Assembly: GCA_017635595.1 (NCBI GenBank)
Contig: JAGBLF010000012.1
Span: forward strand, 1-64,000
DNA: 64,000 bases
Reading direction: 5' to 3'
Source of the DNA: Alphaproteobacteria bacterium
GTDB lineage: Bacteria > Pseudomonadota > Alphaproteobacteria > RF32 > CAG-239
Every line of letters begins with the position of its first letter. The first letter of the stretch is position 1. Of this stretch, positions 10,813-18,688 are shown one piece after another. The notes under the pieces are model-generated. The model was not told the DNA's origin. It was given only the letters and a program-made list of their open reading frames with translations, and ran no database searches. Made by a program: the position numbers and the translations under genes.

Positions 10813-11562
10813 ATGAAAAAATTTATCTTCTCCTTCTCACTGATGCTTTGCGGTTGCCAATCAATTGCCGTACCGCCGGATTTCGAATATAATGAAATTC
10901 AAACATCGACTTTTAAACTGGCCTTGTGGCAAAAAATAACACAACCGAATCTGCCTTACAAATTTTATATTGAAGGTGACGGCGCCGCTTTTCGCGCCGA
11001 CGGCAGTGTCAGCTATAACCCGACACCGCGCGGCGTAATGCTGCGACAAATCGCTTACGGTGATACTTATCCAAACGTTATTTATTTGGCACGACCCTGC
11101 CAATATGTTCACGATACTTTGTGCGAACCGAAATATTGGTCAACGGCACGCTTTTCAGACGAAGTTATCCGGGCTGAATACGAAGCGATAAAAGCCGTCA
11201 GTACAACATATCCCGTCACACTTATCGGCTTTTCGGGCGGTGCACAGGTCGCCGGTTTATTAGCTGTCAAATATCCGGATGTCAAACTTCAAAAACTGGT
11301 GACCATTGCCGGAAACTTAGATGTCAAAAGTTGGACTGACTACCACCGGATCACCCCCTTGAGCTTATCTGATGACTTGGCAAAATACCGAATCGAATAT
11401 GCAAAGTTTAATCAAGTACATTATGTCGGCTTACAAGATGAAAATATTGTGCCTCAGATTACCGAAAACTTCGTCGCCGATAAAACGAAAATCAAATATA
11501 TAAAAAAGGCCTCCCATAACAGAGGATGGGAAGCCGCATATAATATGATTCGTGCCGAATAA
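10813..11562 (+). CDS. Lipoprotein with alpha/beta-hydrolase fold
   Basis: The 249-residue protein has a lipoprotein signal (LCGC, cysteine 15) and an alpha/beta-hydrolase core: the nucleophile elbow GFSGGA near residue 138, an acid candidate in GLQDENIVP, and a histidine in ASHNRGW near the end. An esterase or lipase in the periplasm or on the envelope is likely; the substrate is unknown. It starts 2 bases after virB8, so it is probably co-transcribed. Its stop codon directly abuts the stop of the convergent MarC-type gene, with no terminator between. Confidence 0.7.
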   Translation: MKKFIFSFSLMLCGCQSIAVPPDFEYNEIQTSTFKLALWQKITQPNLPYKFYIEGDGAAFRADGSVSYNPTPRGVMLRQIAYGDTYPNVIYLARPCQYVHDTLCEPKYWSTARFSDEVIRAEYEAIKAVSTTYPVTLIGFSGGAQVAGLLAVKYPDVKLQKLVTIAGNLDVKSWTDYHRITPLSLSDDLAKYRIEYAKFNQVHYVGLQDENIVPQITENFVADKTKIKYIKKASHNRGWEAAYNMIRAE

Positions 11563-12186
11563 TCAGCTTATGGTATGCATCATTTCATTGATAATTATCG
11601 TAATGTTTGAGGTGAACAATTTTACCGAAATCGATAATAAAATAATACCGAATGCTTTTTGAAAAATACAAATAATACCCGGAGACAATACCTTCTCGAG
11701 TTTACGCGATGATTTCAGGGCCGCATAAACAATGATAACGTTGGCGATAATGGCCAAGATAATATTAAAATCGGAATATTGCGAACGAATGGAAAGCAAT
11801 GTCGTAAACGAACCGGCACCGGCAATCAGCGGAAATACCACCGGCGTGAATGTCGCATCGTTATCGGCTACTCTGTCTGTACGAAAAATTTGGATATCCA
11901 AAACCATTTCCATCGCCAAAATAAAGACAATAATCGAACCGGCAACCGCAAATGACGACACATCTAAATTAAACAAACTTAAAAATGCTTTTCCCATATA
12001 CATAAAGCCGATAAACAGGCATAATGATATGATTGAGGCACGCGAAGCGCTGACCGTACGGCCGTTATGTTGCAAATTCAAAACGACCGGCAGTGTTCCT
12101 ATAATATCGATAATCGCGAATAAAACCACAAAAGCCCCAAAAAACTGCGTACTGTCATAAGTTTTGATAAAATCCCAAATTTCCAT
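11563..12186 (-). CDS. MarC-family integral membrane protein
   Basis: The 207-residue protein has six predicted membrane segments and the MarC/YhgN pattern: an N-terminal FVVLFAIIDIIGTLPVVL helix and a central FPLIAGAGSFTTLLS. The family's role is unsettled; transport of small metabolites has been proposed. The longest frame begins at 12258, but GGAG lies about 8 bases before the ATG at 12186, which fits the family's N-terminus. A hairpin with a T-run sits just upstream of that site. Confidence 0.85.
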   Translation of the reverse strand: MEIWDFIKTYDSTQFFGAFVVLFAIIDIIGTLPVVLNLQHNGRTVSASRASIISLCLFIGFMYMGKAFLSLFNLDVSSFAVAGSIIVFILAMEMVLDIQIFRTDRVADNDATFTPVVFPLIAGAGSFTTLLSIRSQYSDFNIILAIIANVIIVYAALKSSRKLEKVLSPGIICIFQKAFGIILLSISVKLFTSNITIIINEMMHTIS

Positions 12187-12199
12187 AAATTTTCTCCAT

Positions 12200-12258
12200 A
12201 AAAAAAGCCGACATTTAAAATTTGTCGCCGTTCTAGCAAACTTAGTTTTATTCGTCAA
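12200..12258 (-). promoter_or_regulatory. Promoter and hairpin before the MarC gene
   Basis: On the minus strand TTGACG (12258-12253), N17, TAGAAC (12235-12230). Directly downstream GGCGACA/TGTCGGC (12229-12223, 12213-12207) is followed by seven T, a terminator-like hairpin ending just before the ribosome site. Because RNA would start inside the stem, a classical attenuator is doubtful. Confidence 0.35.
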
Positions 12259-12314
12259 TACATTTCAACTGTTATTTTTTTATTATCCTCATTAAACTCT
12301 TTAGCAAAAAAGCA

Positions 12315-12344
12315 ACAAAAAAACGTCGGTTTAATACCGACGTT
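12315..12344 (-). terminator. Terminator of the 12344-13555 gene
   Basis: AACGTCGGT (12322-12330) and ACCGACGTT (12336-12344) form a 9-bp stem followed on the minus strand by a T-run. The stem begins at the stop codon. Confidence 0.8.
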
Positions 12345-13555
12345 TAAGAAATGTAAAAGCAGGAATCATACAGCCTTTTCATTGTAAAGTACTGTCTCAA
12401 AAACGAAGCATCGTGCAGTAGCTGCTGATTTTGGCTGCAAGCTTTTTCCAAACGGAGCATTTCATACTTAAAAGCATTCAGCCTTTTGTTCAGCTCATCA
12501 GCCACATCAAGCGCTTTAAGATCTTCCACAAATTCGACTGTAAAAAGACGTCCTTTCTTATACCGAATAAAATCCGGCAGAGAATTGTTTAAGTCGTCTT
12601 GCGGAAATTTTTCGATATACACATGCGCATAAAGCGGATTAGTGCCGTGCTGTACATCAATTAGGCAGCGTTCGGCCGTATCCAAATAGACAGGGCTGTG
12701 TGTCTGCGCCAAAATTTCCTCAATTTCATCACTTGCCTCATCGTCGTCATTGTTGAACCGCTCGGGTTTGCAACGCAGATTTTCAAGAAACTCTTGTTCT
12801 CTGGCCAAGCGATCGGCAATACATGCCGAGAGAAGGCGACCGGGGACATTCGGTGCAATACCGTCAACATCGTCCTGAAAATACGGTGTGCAGTAAACCA
12901 GTGCCAAAACCTCGTCTTCTTCGGATGAAAGTTCTGTTTCCGACGTATATGCTTTTTTAAGCGCCTCAATCACTTTTTTCACGCCTAATTTCGGCACATA
13001 ACAATCAACAAGTTCCCGAAAATTAAGATTGGCACTGATGCCGTAATCACAGCGTACATCCATCGTTTCCAACAACAACGAAAAATTGCGTCTCAGCAAA
13101 TCGGTCTTGTGTTCGACGTTTGTAAAGATAATGCCGTATTTATTATCCAAATCTGCTGTCAGGCTTGCAATATCAAGCCCTTTGATTTTGGCTAAACAAT
13201 AGGCATCGGTAACCGCTCCCATTCCAAAAGGTTTCATCAAATTCTGTCCGACGAGCGATGATACTTTTTCAACAAAATCATACTGCAAGGAAATCGGCCG
13301 ACAAAAGCGCAAATCTTCAATGGCATTTATGAGTTCTTCTTCCTGACTGTCAACTTCTTTAGCGACAAGCCAAAACAATTTAATGTCATCTTCGTTTCGG
13401 TCAAAAATAAAAAATGCATCGGCATCAATATCTTTAACCCATTTCTGTATTTGCTGATTTTTGAGATCGCAACGTTCCCGATAATAATTTCCAAAAATGC
13501 GTCGTCCCAGCCACGTCTTATGGTTCAGGTACTCTCTTAATTCTTTGATATCCAT
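12344..13555 (-). CDS. Orphan cytoplasmic protein, 403 residues
   Basis: I do not recognise this protein. It is soluble, acidic, without signal peptide or membrane segment. It has an acidic linker near residue 270 (NNDDDEASDEIEE) and a helical C-terminus (about 345-395) that could be a coiled coil. There is no Shine-Dalgarno site; the leader ends in ATATATT-ATG, like the other orphans here. A near-consensus promoter and a terminator flank it, so it forms its own transcription unit. A secreted effector is conceivable given the nearby secretion genes, but nothing in the sequence shows it. Confidence 0.65.
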   Translation of the reverse strand: MDIKELREYLNHKTWLGRRIFGNYYRERCDLKNQQIQKWVKDIDADAFFIFDRNEDDIKLFWLVAKEVDSQEEELINAIEDLRFCRPISLQYDFVEKVSSLVGQNLMKPFGMGAVTDAYCLAKIKGLDIASLTADLDNKYGIIFTNVEHKTDLLRRNFSLLLETMDVRCDYGISANLNFRELVDCYVPKLGVKKVIEALKKAYTSETELSSEEDEVLALVYCTPYFQDDVDGIAPNVPGRLLSACIADRLAREQEFLENLRCKPERFNNDDDEASDEIEEILAQTHSPVYLDTAERCLIDVQHGTNPLYAHVYIEKFPQDDLNNSLPDFIRYKKGRLFTVEFVEDLKALDVADELNKRLNAFKYEMLRLEKACSQNQQLLHDASFLRQYFTMKRLYDSCFYIS

Positions 13556-13584
13556 AATATATTAATTTTTAAGTTACTAGGAGT

Positions 13585-13613
13585 ATTAAAGCGCAACATC
13601 TTTATTTTGTCAA
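13585..13613 (-). promoter_or_regulatory. Promoter of the 12344-13555 gene
   Basis: On the minus strand TTGACA (13613-13608), N17, TTTAAT (13590-13585). Confidence 0.6.
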
Positions 13614-13629
13614 GTCCATAACAAAGCAA

Positions 13630-13664
13630 AAAAATACTCCGAAAACCAAAAGTTCTCAGAGTAC
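13630..13664 (-). terminator. hppA terminator
   Basis: An imperfect stem between about 13633-13646 and 13651-13664 (core ACTC/GAGT, AAAAC/GTTCT with wobbles) is followed on the minus strand by a T-run. Confidence 0.6.
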
Positions 13665-13687
13665 TTTTTATTTTAAGCAACTAAAAT

Positions 13688-16135
13688 CTAGCCAACTTTT
13701 TTAGCTTCAATTCTCATAGCATAGAATGAGCGCCATACGAAAATCAATCCGATAAGCAGAAATACAACGGCAATAGTTAAAGCTGCCTTCGGACTGGTTT
13801 CCGAAACTTTGGCTGACATTTCGGCGGCCAATAATCCGAACAAAGTCGTGAATTTGATAATCGGATTTAAGGCAACCGAAGCCGTATCCTTAAACGGATC
13901 TCCGACTGTATCGCCGACAACGGATGCCGCATGCAATTCAGTACCTTTTTCGTTCAAATCAACTTCAACGACCTTTTTGGCATTATCCCAAGCACCACCG
14001 CTGTTTGCCATAAACAATGCCTGATATAAACCGAAAACGGCAATGGAAATCAGATAGCTGGCAAACAATTCCGGTCCGAAGAAAGCAAAAGAAATTGCAA
14101 ATGAAAAGATGGCGATAAAGATATTTAACATACCCTTTTGTGCGTATTGTGTACATATCTTAACCACAATCTTCGAATCTTCAACTGAAGCTGCCTTTTT
14201 GGTATCGAGTTTAATGTGCTCTTTAATGTAGTTAACAGCACGATATGCACCGGTTGAAACGGCTTGGATTGCCGCACCGGAGAACCAATAAATAACGGCA
14301 CCGCCCAACAACAAGCCGATAAGTACACGTGCATCAATCAGATTTAATTCAAGATGCAACAATAAAATGATAGAGAAAATCATCGTCGTCGCGCCAATAA
14401 CCGCCGTACCGATTAATACCGGCTTAGACGTGGCTTTGAAAGTGTTACCGGCTGAATCGTTGGCTTCCAACAAATGTTTACCGTGTTCAAAATCCGGATC
14501 AAAACCATAATCCTTTTTGATTTCTTTTTTAATACCTCTGATATTTTCGATTTGCGACAATTCAAATACGGATTGAGCATTATCCGTCACCGGTCCGTAG
14601 CTGTCAACAGCTATAGTTATAGGCCCCATACCGAGCATACCGAATGCCACCAAACCAAATGCAAATACGGTCGGATAAATCATAATCTGACTCATATCGC
14701 CTTTAGAAGTTATATAAGCAACAGCCATCAAGCCGGCCATAACAACACCTTGCCAGAAACCAGAAAAATTACCGGCAACGATACCGGATAAAATATTCAA
14801 AGAAGCCCCGGCTTCACGGCTGGCATTAACAACTTCGTCCACATGCTGTGACTTTGAAGAAGTGAAAATTTTGGTAAATTCCGGAATAATGGCGGCTGCC
14901 AATGTTCCGCAACTGATAATAACCGATAATTCCCACCAAATATTCAAACCAAACTGCTCTGCCGGCAACATATGATATGAAATAAAGAATGTGACGGCTA
15001 TTGAAATCAGCGAAGTTAACCAAATTAAGCTGGTTAAAGGCTGTTCAAAATCAAACGAAGTAGAATTACCGTAGATTTTCTTAGAAAAGAAATTATTAAC
15101 GGCATATGAAAATACCGATGTCATAATCATAACAATGCGCATTACAAAAATCCAAGTAATCAGGCGAGCTCTCAATTCAGGTGCCCATAAATAAGTTGTT
15201 AAAGCACCATCAGCCGTCATGGTTACACCGGCAGCCAAAACAATAAAGCTGATTAAAGCAACGCCAGTTACGCCATAGGTTTCAAAGCCATCAGCCGTCG
15301 GGCCGCAGGAATCGCCGGCATTATCACCCGTACAATCAGCAATAACACCCGGATTACGCGCATCATCTTCATCAATTTTGAACATAATTTTCATCAAATC
15401 GGCACCGATATCGGCAATTTTGGTAAAAATACCGCCGCAAATGCGCAAAGCCGAAGCCCCCAAAGATTCACCTATGGCAAAACCGATAAAGCATGCACCG
15501 GCCGTATCTCTCGGGACAAACACCAAAATAATCATCATCATGATTAATTCAACGCAAATCAATAAAACGCCGATTGACATACCCGAACGAAGCGGTAAGT
15601 GCATAACCGGAAAAGCCTTTCCCTGTAATGAGGCAAACGAGGTTCTGGAGTTGGCATAGGTATTAATACGCATACCGAACCAAGCAACCAAATATGAGCC
15701 CATAATGCCTAAAACAGACCATAAAAGAATATATAAAACTTTTGACATAGGTGTATTATTTAAGCCTGCAAAGTAATAGACTATGCATGCACCGATAAAT
15801 ACTTCCAATACCAACAGCAATTTTGCCTGTTGTTTCATATAAGTCGTGCAAGTTGCGTAAATAGTTTCCGAAACGTCGAGCATGGCCTTATGTGCAGGCA
15901 TTTTTTTAATACTCAAAAATTCCCACAAACCGAATACCATTCCCAGCAAACAAATTAACATACCGACAAGCAATAATGAATCACCGGTCAAAGTAAGTCC
16001 GAAAAATCTGTATGTTGCCTGAGCCAAAGAAGGAATCACTAAATCCAATTCAGAAGCTGAAGCAACGTTAATTACAGAAAATAGCAGTGCTAAAGTTGTA
16101 AAGACAACTTTACAAATTTTTGTTCTGTTAAACAT
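13688..16135 (-). CDS. hppA: Membrane-bound proton/sodium-translocating pyrophosphatase
   Basis: HppA couples hydrolysis of pyrophosphate to ion pumping across the inner membrane. The 815-residue protein has about 16 membrane segments and the pyrophosphate-binding motifs in order: DIGADLMKIMFKIDEDDARN near residue 242 (the classical DVGADLVGKVE is altered) and GDNAGDSCGPTADGFETYG shortly after. GNTFKA has lysine at the position that marks potassium-independent enzymes, so that type is inferred; ion specificity cannot be read safely. An N-terminal signal-like segment ends near ASA. AAGGAAG precedes the ATG. It fits an energy-poor anaerobic metabolism. Confidence 0.93.
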   Translation of the reverse strand: MFNRTKICKVVFTTLALLFSVINVASASELDLVIPSLAQATYRFFGLTLTGDSLLLVGMLICLLGMVFGLWEFLSIKKMPAHKAMLDVSETIYATCTTYMKQQAKLLLVLEVFIGACIVYYFAGLNNTPMSKVLYILLWSVLGIMGSYLVAWFGMRINTYANSRTSFASLQGKAFPVMHLPLRSGMSIGVLLICVELIMMMIILVFVPRDTAGACFIGFAIGESLGASALRICGGIFTKIADIGADLMKIMFKIDEDDARNPGVIADCTGDNAGDSCGPTADGFETYGVTGVALISFIVLAAGVTMTADGALTTYLWAPELRARLITWIFVMRIVMIMTSVFSYAVNNFFSKKIYGNSTSFDFEQPLTSLIWLTSLISIAVTFFISYHMLPAEQFGLNIWWELSVIISCGTLAAAIIPEFTKIFTSSKSQHVDEVVNASREAGASLNILSGIVAGNFSGFWQGVVMAGLMAVAYITSKGDMSQIMIYPTVFAFGLVAFGMLGMGPITIAVDSYGPVTDNAQSVFELSQIENIRGIKKEIKKDYGFDPDFEHGKHLLEANDSAGNTFKATSKPVLIGTAVIGATTMIFSIILLLHLELNLIDARVLIGLLLGGAVIYWFSGAAIQAVSTGAYRAVNYIKEHIKLDTKKAASVEDSKIVVKICTQYAQKGMLNIFIAIFSFAISFAFFGPELFASYLISIAVFGLYQALFMANSGGAWDNAKKVVEVDLNEKGTELHAASVVGDTVGDPFKDTASVALNPIIKFTTLFGLLAAEMSAKVSETSPKAALTIAVVFLLIGLIFVWRSFYAMRIEAKKVG

Positions 16136-16269
16136 ATCTTCTTCCTTTATATAATGATTAAACTATGGCCGCGGTAAGTTTCCCCTTACTGACCGAGTAT
16201 TGTTATACTAAAGCATAATAATTAATATTGCACGTTAAATTTGCAAAATTCTGCAAGACGTGGATAAAC

Positions 16270-17037
16270 TCAATTTTGTTCGGGATCCACCACTAAATCC
16301 TCTTTATCCGCTTCCATATACGTTTTTCCGAAAACATCTTTAACTTCGATATCCGCGCCGGCAGACAGCAGCAATGATAAAACATCATTGCAGTTATAGG
16401 CTGCGGCATAAAATAAGGCCGTCCGACCGTTACGGTCTTTTTTATTAACATCGGCTCCGGCTTTAAGCAGAGCATCTATAATGTTTTTATTCCATTCATT
16501 GGTGCTGGCGTTCATCAACGGTGTGCCATACGGTGTTTCTCTGTCGACATCGACACCGTACTCGACTAAGAGTTTAACGATATCTTCGGCATATTCCATC
16601 TGCGACTTTATTTTTTCAATCAAATTATCACCGACGATTCTTGCCTGATTAACAGAATCCGGACTACCGTATATTTTAATTGTCTGTTTTTGTAACTCAT
16701 TGGCCATGGACGTTGCCACTAAAAGCGGTGTAATTCCGTCACGCTGCGATGGAGCATTAACATCGGCACCGGCTTCTAACAAAATTTTTGCCATCTCGAT
16801 ATTATCATTGTTTGCCAGTGTAAATACAAGCATGGTATCGCCTTCATCATCGCGCTGATTAACATCCAACCCTTCTGCCAACAGCTGCTTAAGTGAAACT
16901 TTATCATTCGAGCGTAAAATCCCCGCAACCGATTGTTGCTCTTTTACCTCACGTATCGGCTCTGCCGCGTAATCATCGATTTGAGCCTGAGCCGACCCGG
17001 AAAATAAAGTTATCAATAAAACTAAAATATATATCAT
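16270..17037 (-). CDS. Exported ankyrin-repeat protein
   Basis: The 255-residue product starts with a signal peptide (hydrophobic to SGSAQA, residues 3-18) and carries four to five ankyrin repeats with the GADVN turn: LAEGLDVNQRDDEGDT, LLEAGADVNAPSQRDG, LVEYGVDVDRETPYG, LLKAGADVNKKDRNGR and LLSAGADIEVKDVFGK. Ankyrin repeats bind proteins. A periplasmic or secreted location is inferred from the signal. Two adjacent ATGs exist (17040 and 17037); GAGG is 6 bases from the second, so 17037 is chosen over 17079. Partners are unknown. Confidence 0.8.
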   Translation of the reverse strand: MIYILVLLITLFSGSAQAQIDDYAAEPIREVKEQQSVAGILRSNDKVSLKQLLAEGLDVNQRDDEGDTMLVFTLANNDNIEMAKILLEAGADVNAPSQRDGITPLLVATSMANELQKQTIKIYGSPDSVNQARIVGDNLIEKIKSQMEYAEDIVKLLVEYGVDVDRETPYGTPLMNASTNEWNKNIIDALLKAGADVNKKDRNGRTALFYAAAYNCNDVLSLLLSAGADIEVKDVFGKTYMEADKEDLVVDPEQN

Positions 17038-17165
17038 CATAGTCCTCTTTAGATAATACGATTTAACAAAATGTAGCACGACCTATTAAATCTTTCAAGT
17101 CCTGATTGCGGAGATATTTAATTTTCGCAATCAATAATTATTTCTAAAATGAAAGGAATAACATC

Positions 17166-17366
17166 ATGAGAAAAATATCCGACACAAAAAGCTTCCATGT
17201 CAAAGTTTTAGAAAATGACAGAATGTTTGAAACCATACCCGAAGCAGATATCGGATTGGACGAGTATCTGGAAGATTACGCCTCCGAAACCGACTTGCCC
17301 GACAGTGACCGTATTATGATTTGTCAGCGCAAAGGAATGAATATGAAAAAATGCCTGAATCGTTAG
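17166..17366 (+). CDS. Small acidic orphan, possibly truncated
   Basis: The 66-residue frame has a GGA site 9 bases before its ATG and coding-like base use in its middle (acidic, EADIGLDEYLEDYASETDLP). I recognise no family. Near its end the +1 frame reads more naturally (NEYEKMPESLEKANKQ), and that frame runs into a duplicated tRNA end at 17379. The gene may be frameshifted, or cut by the event that made that repeat. Confidence 0.4.
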   Translation: MRKISDTKSFHVKVLENDRMFETIPEADIGLDEYLEDYASETDLPDSDRIMICQRKGMNMKKCLNR

Positions 17367-17378
17367 AAAAAGCCAATA

Positions 17379-17434
17379 AACAAGGTTGCTCGTTCAAGCC
17401 CTTTAAAATAAATATGGCGTACCCGGCGAGGCTT
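17379..17434. repeat. 56-bp direct repeat, copy A (tRNA-Arg 3' end)
   Basis: Identical over 56 bases to 17603-17658. It includes the last 20 bases of the tRNA-Arg gene (17415-17434) plus 36 bases beyond it. The copies are 224 bases apart, which resembles an attachment-site duplication. Between them lies a non-coding stretch rich in CTTCG/CGAAG words. Confidence 0.85.
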
Positions 17435-17602
17435 TCTTGCTCCGTAAGCTCACCCTTCGCTTCTCTCGGCTTCGCTAACTGCGCTTCGGTCACTCGTTTA
17501 CATTTTTTCGCTGCGCTTCGGTTACCCTTGCTTGCTCAAAAGCAAACTTCGCCCTTCGTCAAAAAACAAGCATTTCGGCTTGTTTTTTCTCCTCAGGCTC
17601 GC

Positions 17603-17658
17603 AACAAGGTTGCTCGTTCAAGCCCTTTAAAATAAATATGGCGTACCCGGCGAGGCTT
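17603..17658. repeat. 56-bp direct repeat, copy B (overlaps the intact tRNA-Arg)
   Basis: Second copy of the 17379-17434 repeat. Its outer part (about 17606-17622) also contains a near copy, in inverted orientation, of the tRNA T-arm: GGTTGCTCGTTCAAGCC against GGTTGCGAGTTCAAGCC in the tRNA. Confidence 0.85.
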
Positions 17659-17715
17659 GAACTCGCAACCTTCGGCGTCGGAGGCCGATACTCTATCCAA
17701 TTGAGCTACGGGTAC
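17639..17715 (-). tRNA. tRNA-Arg, anticodon CCG
   Basis: A full cloverleaf on the minus strand: acceptor GTACCCG/CGGGTAC, D-arm from TAGCTC, anticodon stem CGGC/GCCG around loop CTCCGAC (anticodon CCG, reading CGG), T-arm GCGAG-TTCAAGC-CTCGC, discriminator G and an encoded CCA. Length is 77 bases. Its 3' end is duplicated at 17415-17434. Confidence 0.93.
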
Positions 17716-17797
17716 GCATTAACCGCAAAAAAACATGCACAATACTTTGCGCAAATAACTTTTTTGCATTATTTTTTCGTTTTTTACATAATTTTAC

Positions 17798-17826
17798 TTG
17801 ACTTGTCAACTAAATGAATGTATTAA
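17798..17826 (+). promoter_or_regulatory. rpmB promoter
   Basis: TTGACT (17798-17803), N17, TATTAA (17821-17826), about 44 bases before rpmB. Confidence 0.6.
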
Positions 17827-17869
17827 CAAGCAACAATATTGTTAAAAATAACTTAAGGAATTAAATAAA

Positions 17870-18157
17870 ATGTCTAAAAAATGTGATATTACAGGCACCG
17901 GCGTTATGAGCGGTAACTTGGTTAGTCACGCTAACAACAAGACTCGTCGTCGTTTTATGCCTAACTTGCAAGTTGTATCTTTGTTTAGTGAAGCTTTGAA
18001 TAAAGTTTTCAAATTGAAAGTATGTTCTAAAACATTGCGTTCTATTGAACATAACGGCGGTTTGGACAGCTACTTAACTTCTACTTCCAACACAAAATTA
18101 ACTGAAGAAGCTAAGAAAATCAAAAAATCAATTGCAGCTAAACAAGCTAACGCTTAA
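17870..18157 (+). CDS. rpmB: 50S ribosomal protein L28
   Basis: The 95-residue protein matches bacterial L28 of the longer alphaproteobacterial type: CDITGTGVMSGN near the start, then NNKTRRRFMPNLQ and a basic end. An AAGGA site precedes the ATG by about 10 bases. It has its own promoter and terminator; rpmG is not adjacent. Confidence 0.95.
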   Translation: MSKKCDITGTGVMSGNLVSHANNKTRRRFMPNLQVVSLFSEALNKVFKLKVCSKTLRSIEHNGGLDSYLTSTSNTKLTEEAKKIKKSIAAKQANA

Positions 18158-18179
18158 TAATAATTAAAATGCAAGATAA

Positions 18180-18211
18180 AAGCCGCCGGATTGATCACCG
18201 GCGGCTTTTTA
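18180..18211 (+). terminator. rpmB terminator
   Basis: GCCGCCGG (18182-18189) and CCGGCGGC (18198-18205) form a perfect GC-rich stem followed by a T-run. Confidence 0.9.
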
Positions 18212-18232
18212 TTGCAGATATCGCTGCCTATA

Positions 18233-18270
18233 AAAAAATAATGAGCCTCAGACGGTTAAATCTGCGGCTC
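18233..18270 (-). terminator. Terminator overlapping the end of the 18256-18591 gene
   Basis: GAGCCTCAGA (18243-18252) and TCTGCGGCTC (18261-18270) pair with one bulge and are followed on the minus strand by a T-rich tract. The first arm in the RNA is within the last codons, as for the 3575 gene. Confidence 0.65.
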
Positions 18271-18591
18271 CGTAAAGTGGTCGAACATTATTATTCTTCT
18301 GGGTATATTGCGAAAGGCAATCAGCCAATTAACCGCAACCATAGCCATAGTATTGAATAAAAGAGTTTTAATGCTCATCCATAGTACAGGGGGAAGATAA
18401 GTGTAAAAATCTTTTGAGCATAATACCGCGCCGAGCAATATATCGCTCATAATTATAAGTATCTTCATCCATAAGGTCGTGAGGTCTATATATACATCAA
18501 AACGCTTCTTGCGTTTACCGAGCACATATGCATACCCCCAATTTATAGCGCAAACAAACGCGCTCAATGCTAAAATAATAGTCGTTTCCAT
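18256..18591 (-). CDS. Small membrane protein, orphan
   Basis: An unrecognised 111-residue protein with three hydrophobic segments (about 3-24, 40-60 and 65-92) and a basic loop GKRKKR. There is no Shine-Dalgarno site; the leader ends in TTAATAATT-ATG, like the other orphans in the window. A promoter and a terminator that overlaps the stop codon support a real single-gene unit. Function unknown. Confidence 0.6.
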   Translation of the reverse strand: METTIILALSAFVCAINWGYAYVLGKRKKRFDVYIDLTTLWMKILIIMSDILLGAVLCSKDFYTYLPPVLWMSIKTLLFNTMAMVAVNWLIAFRNIPRRIIMFDHFTEPQI

Positions 18592-18610
18592 AATTATTAA
18601 TGTTTGCTTG

Positions 18611-18640
18611 ATTGTATGTTATAACGGATTGTTTTGTCAA
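18611..18640 (-). promoter_or_regulatory. Promoter of the 18256-18591 gene
   Basis: On the minus strand TTGACA (18640-18635), N18, TACAAT (18616-18611). Confidence 0.55.
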
Positions 18641-18668
18641 ATAAAAAACGCCCTCCGAAGAGAGCGTT
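18641..18668 (-). terminator. pfkA terminator
   Basis: AACGCCCTC (18647-18655) and GAGAGCGTT (18660-18668) form a stem with one mismatch, followed on the minus strand by a T-run. Confidence 0.8.
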
Positions 18669-18688
18669 GTTCTTTCAGCGGATTGTAC

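Noticed and set aside
17321..17635. 104-codon frame through the tRNA repeats
   Set aside because: It runs through repeat and tRNA-derived sequence; only its first codons may be a remnant of the small gene.
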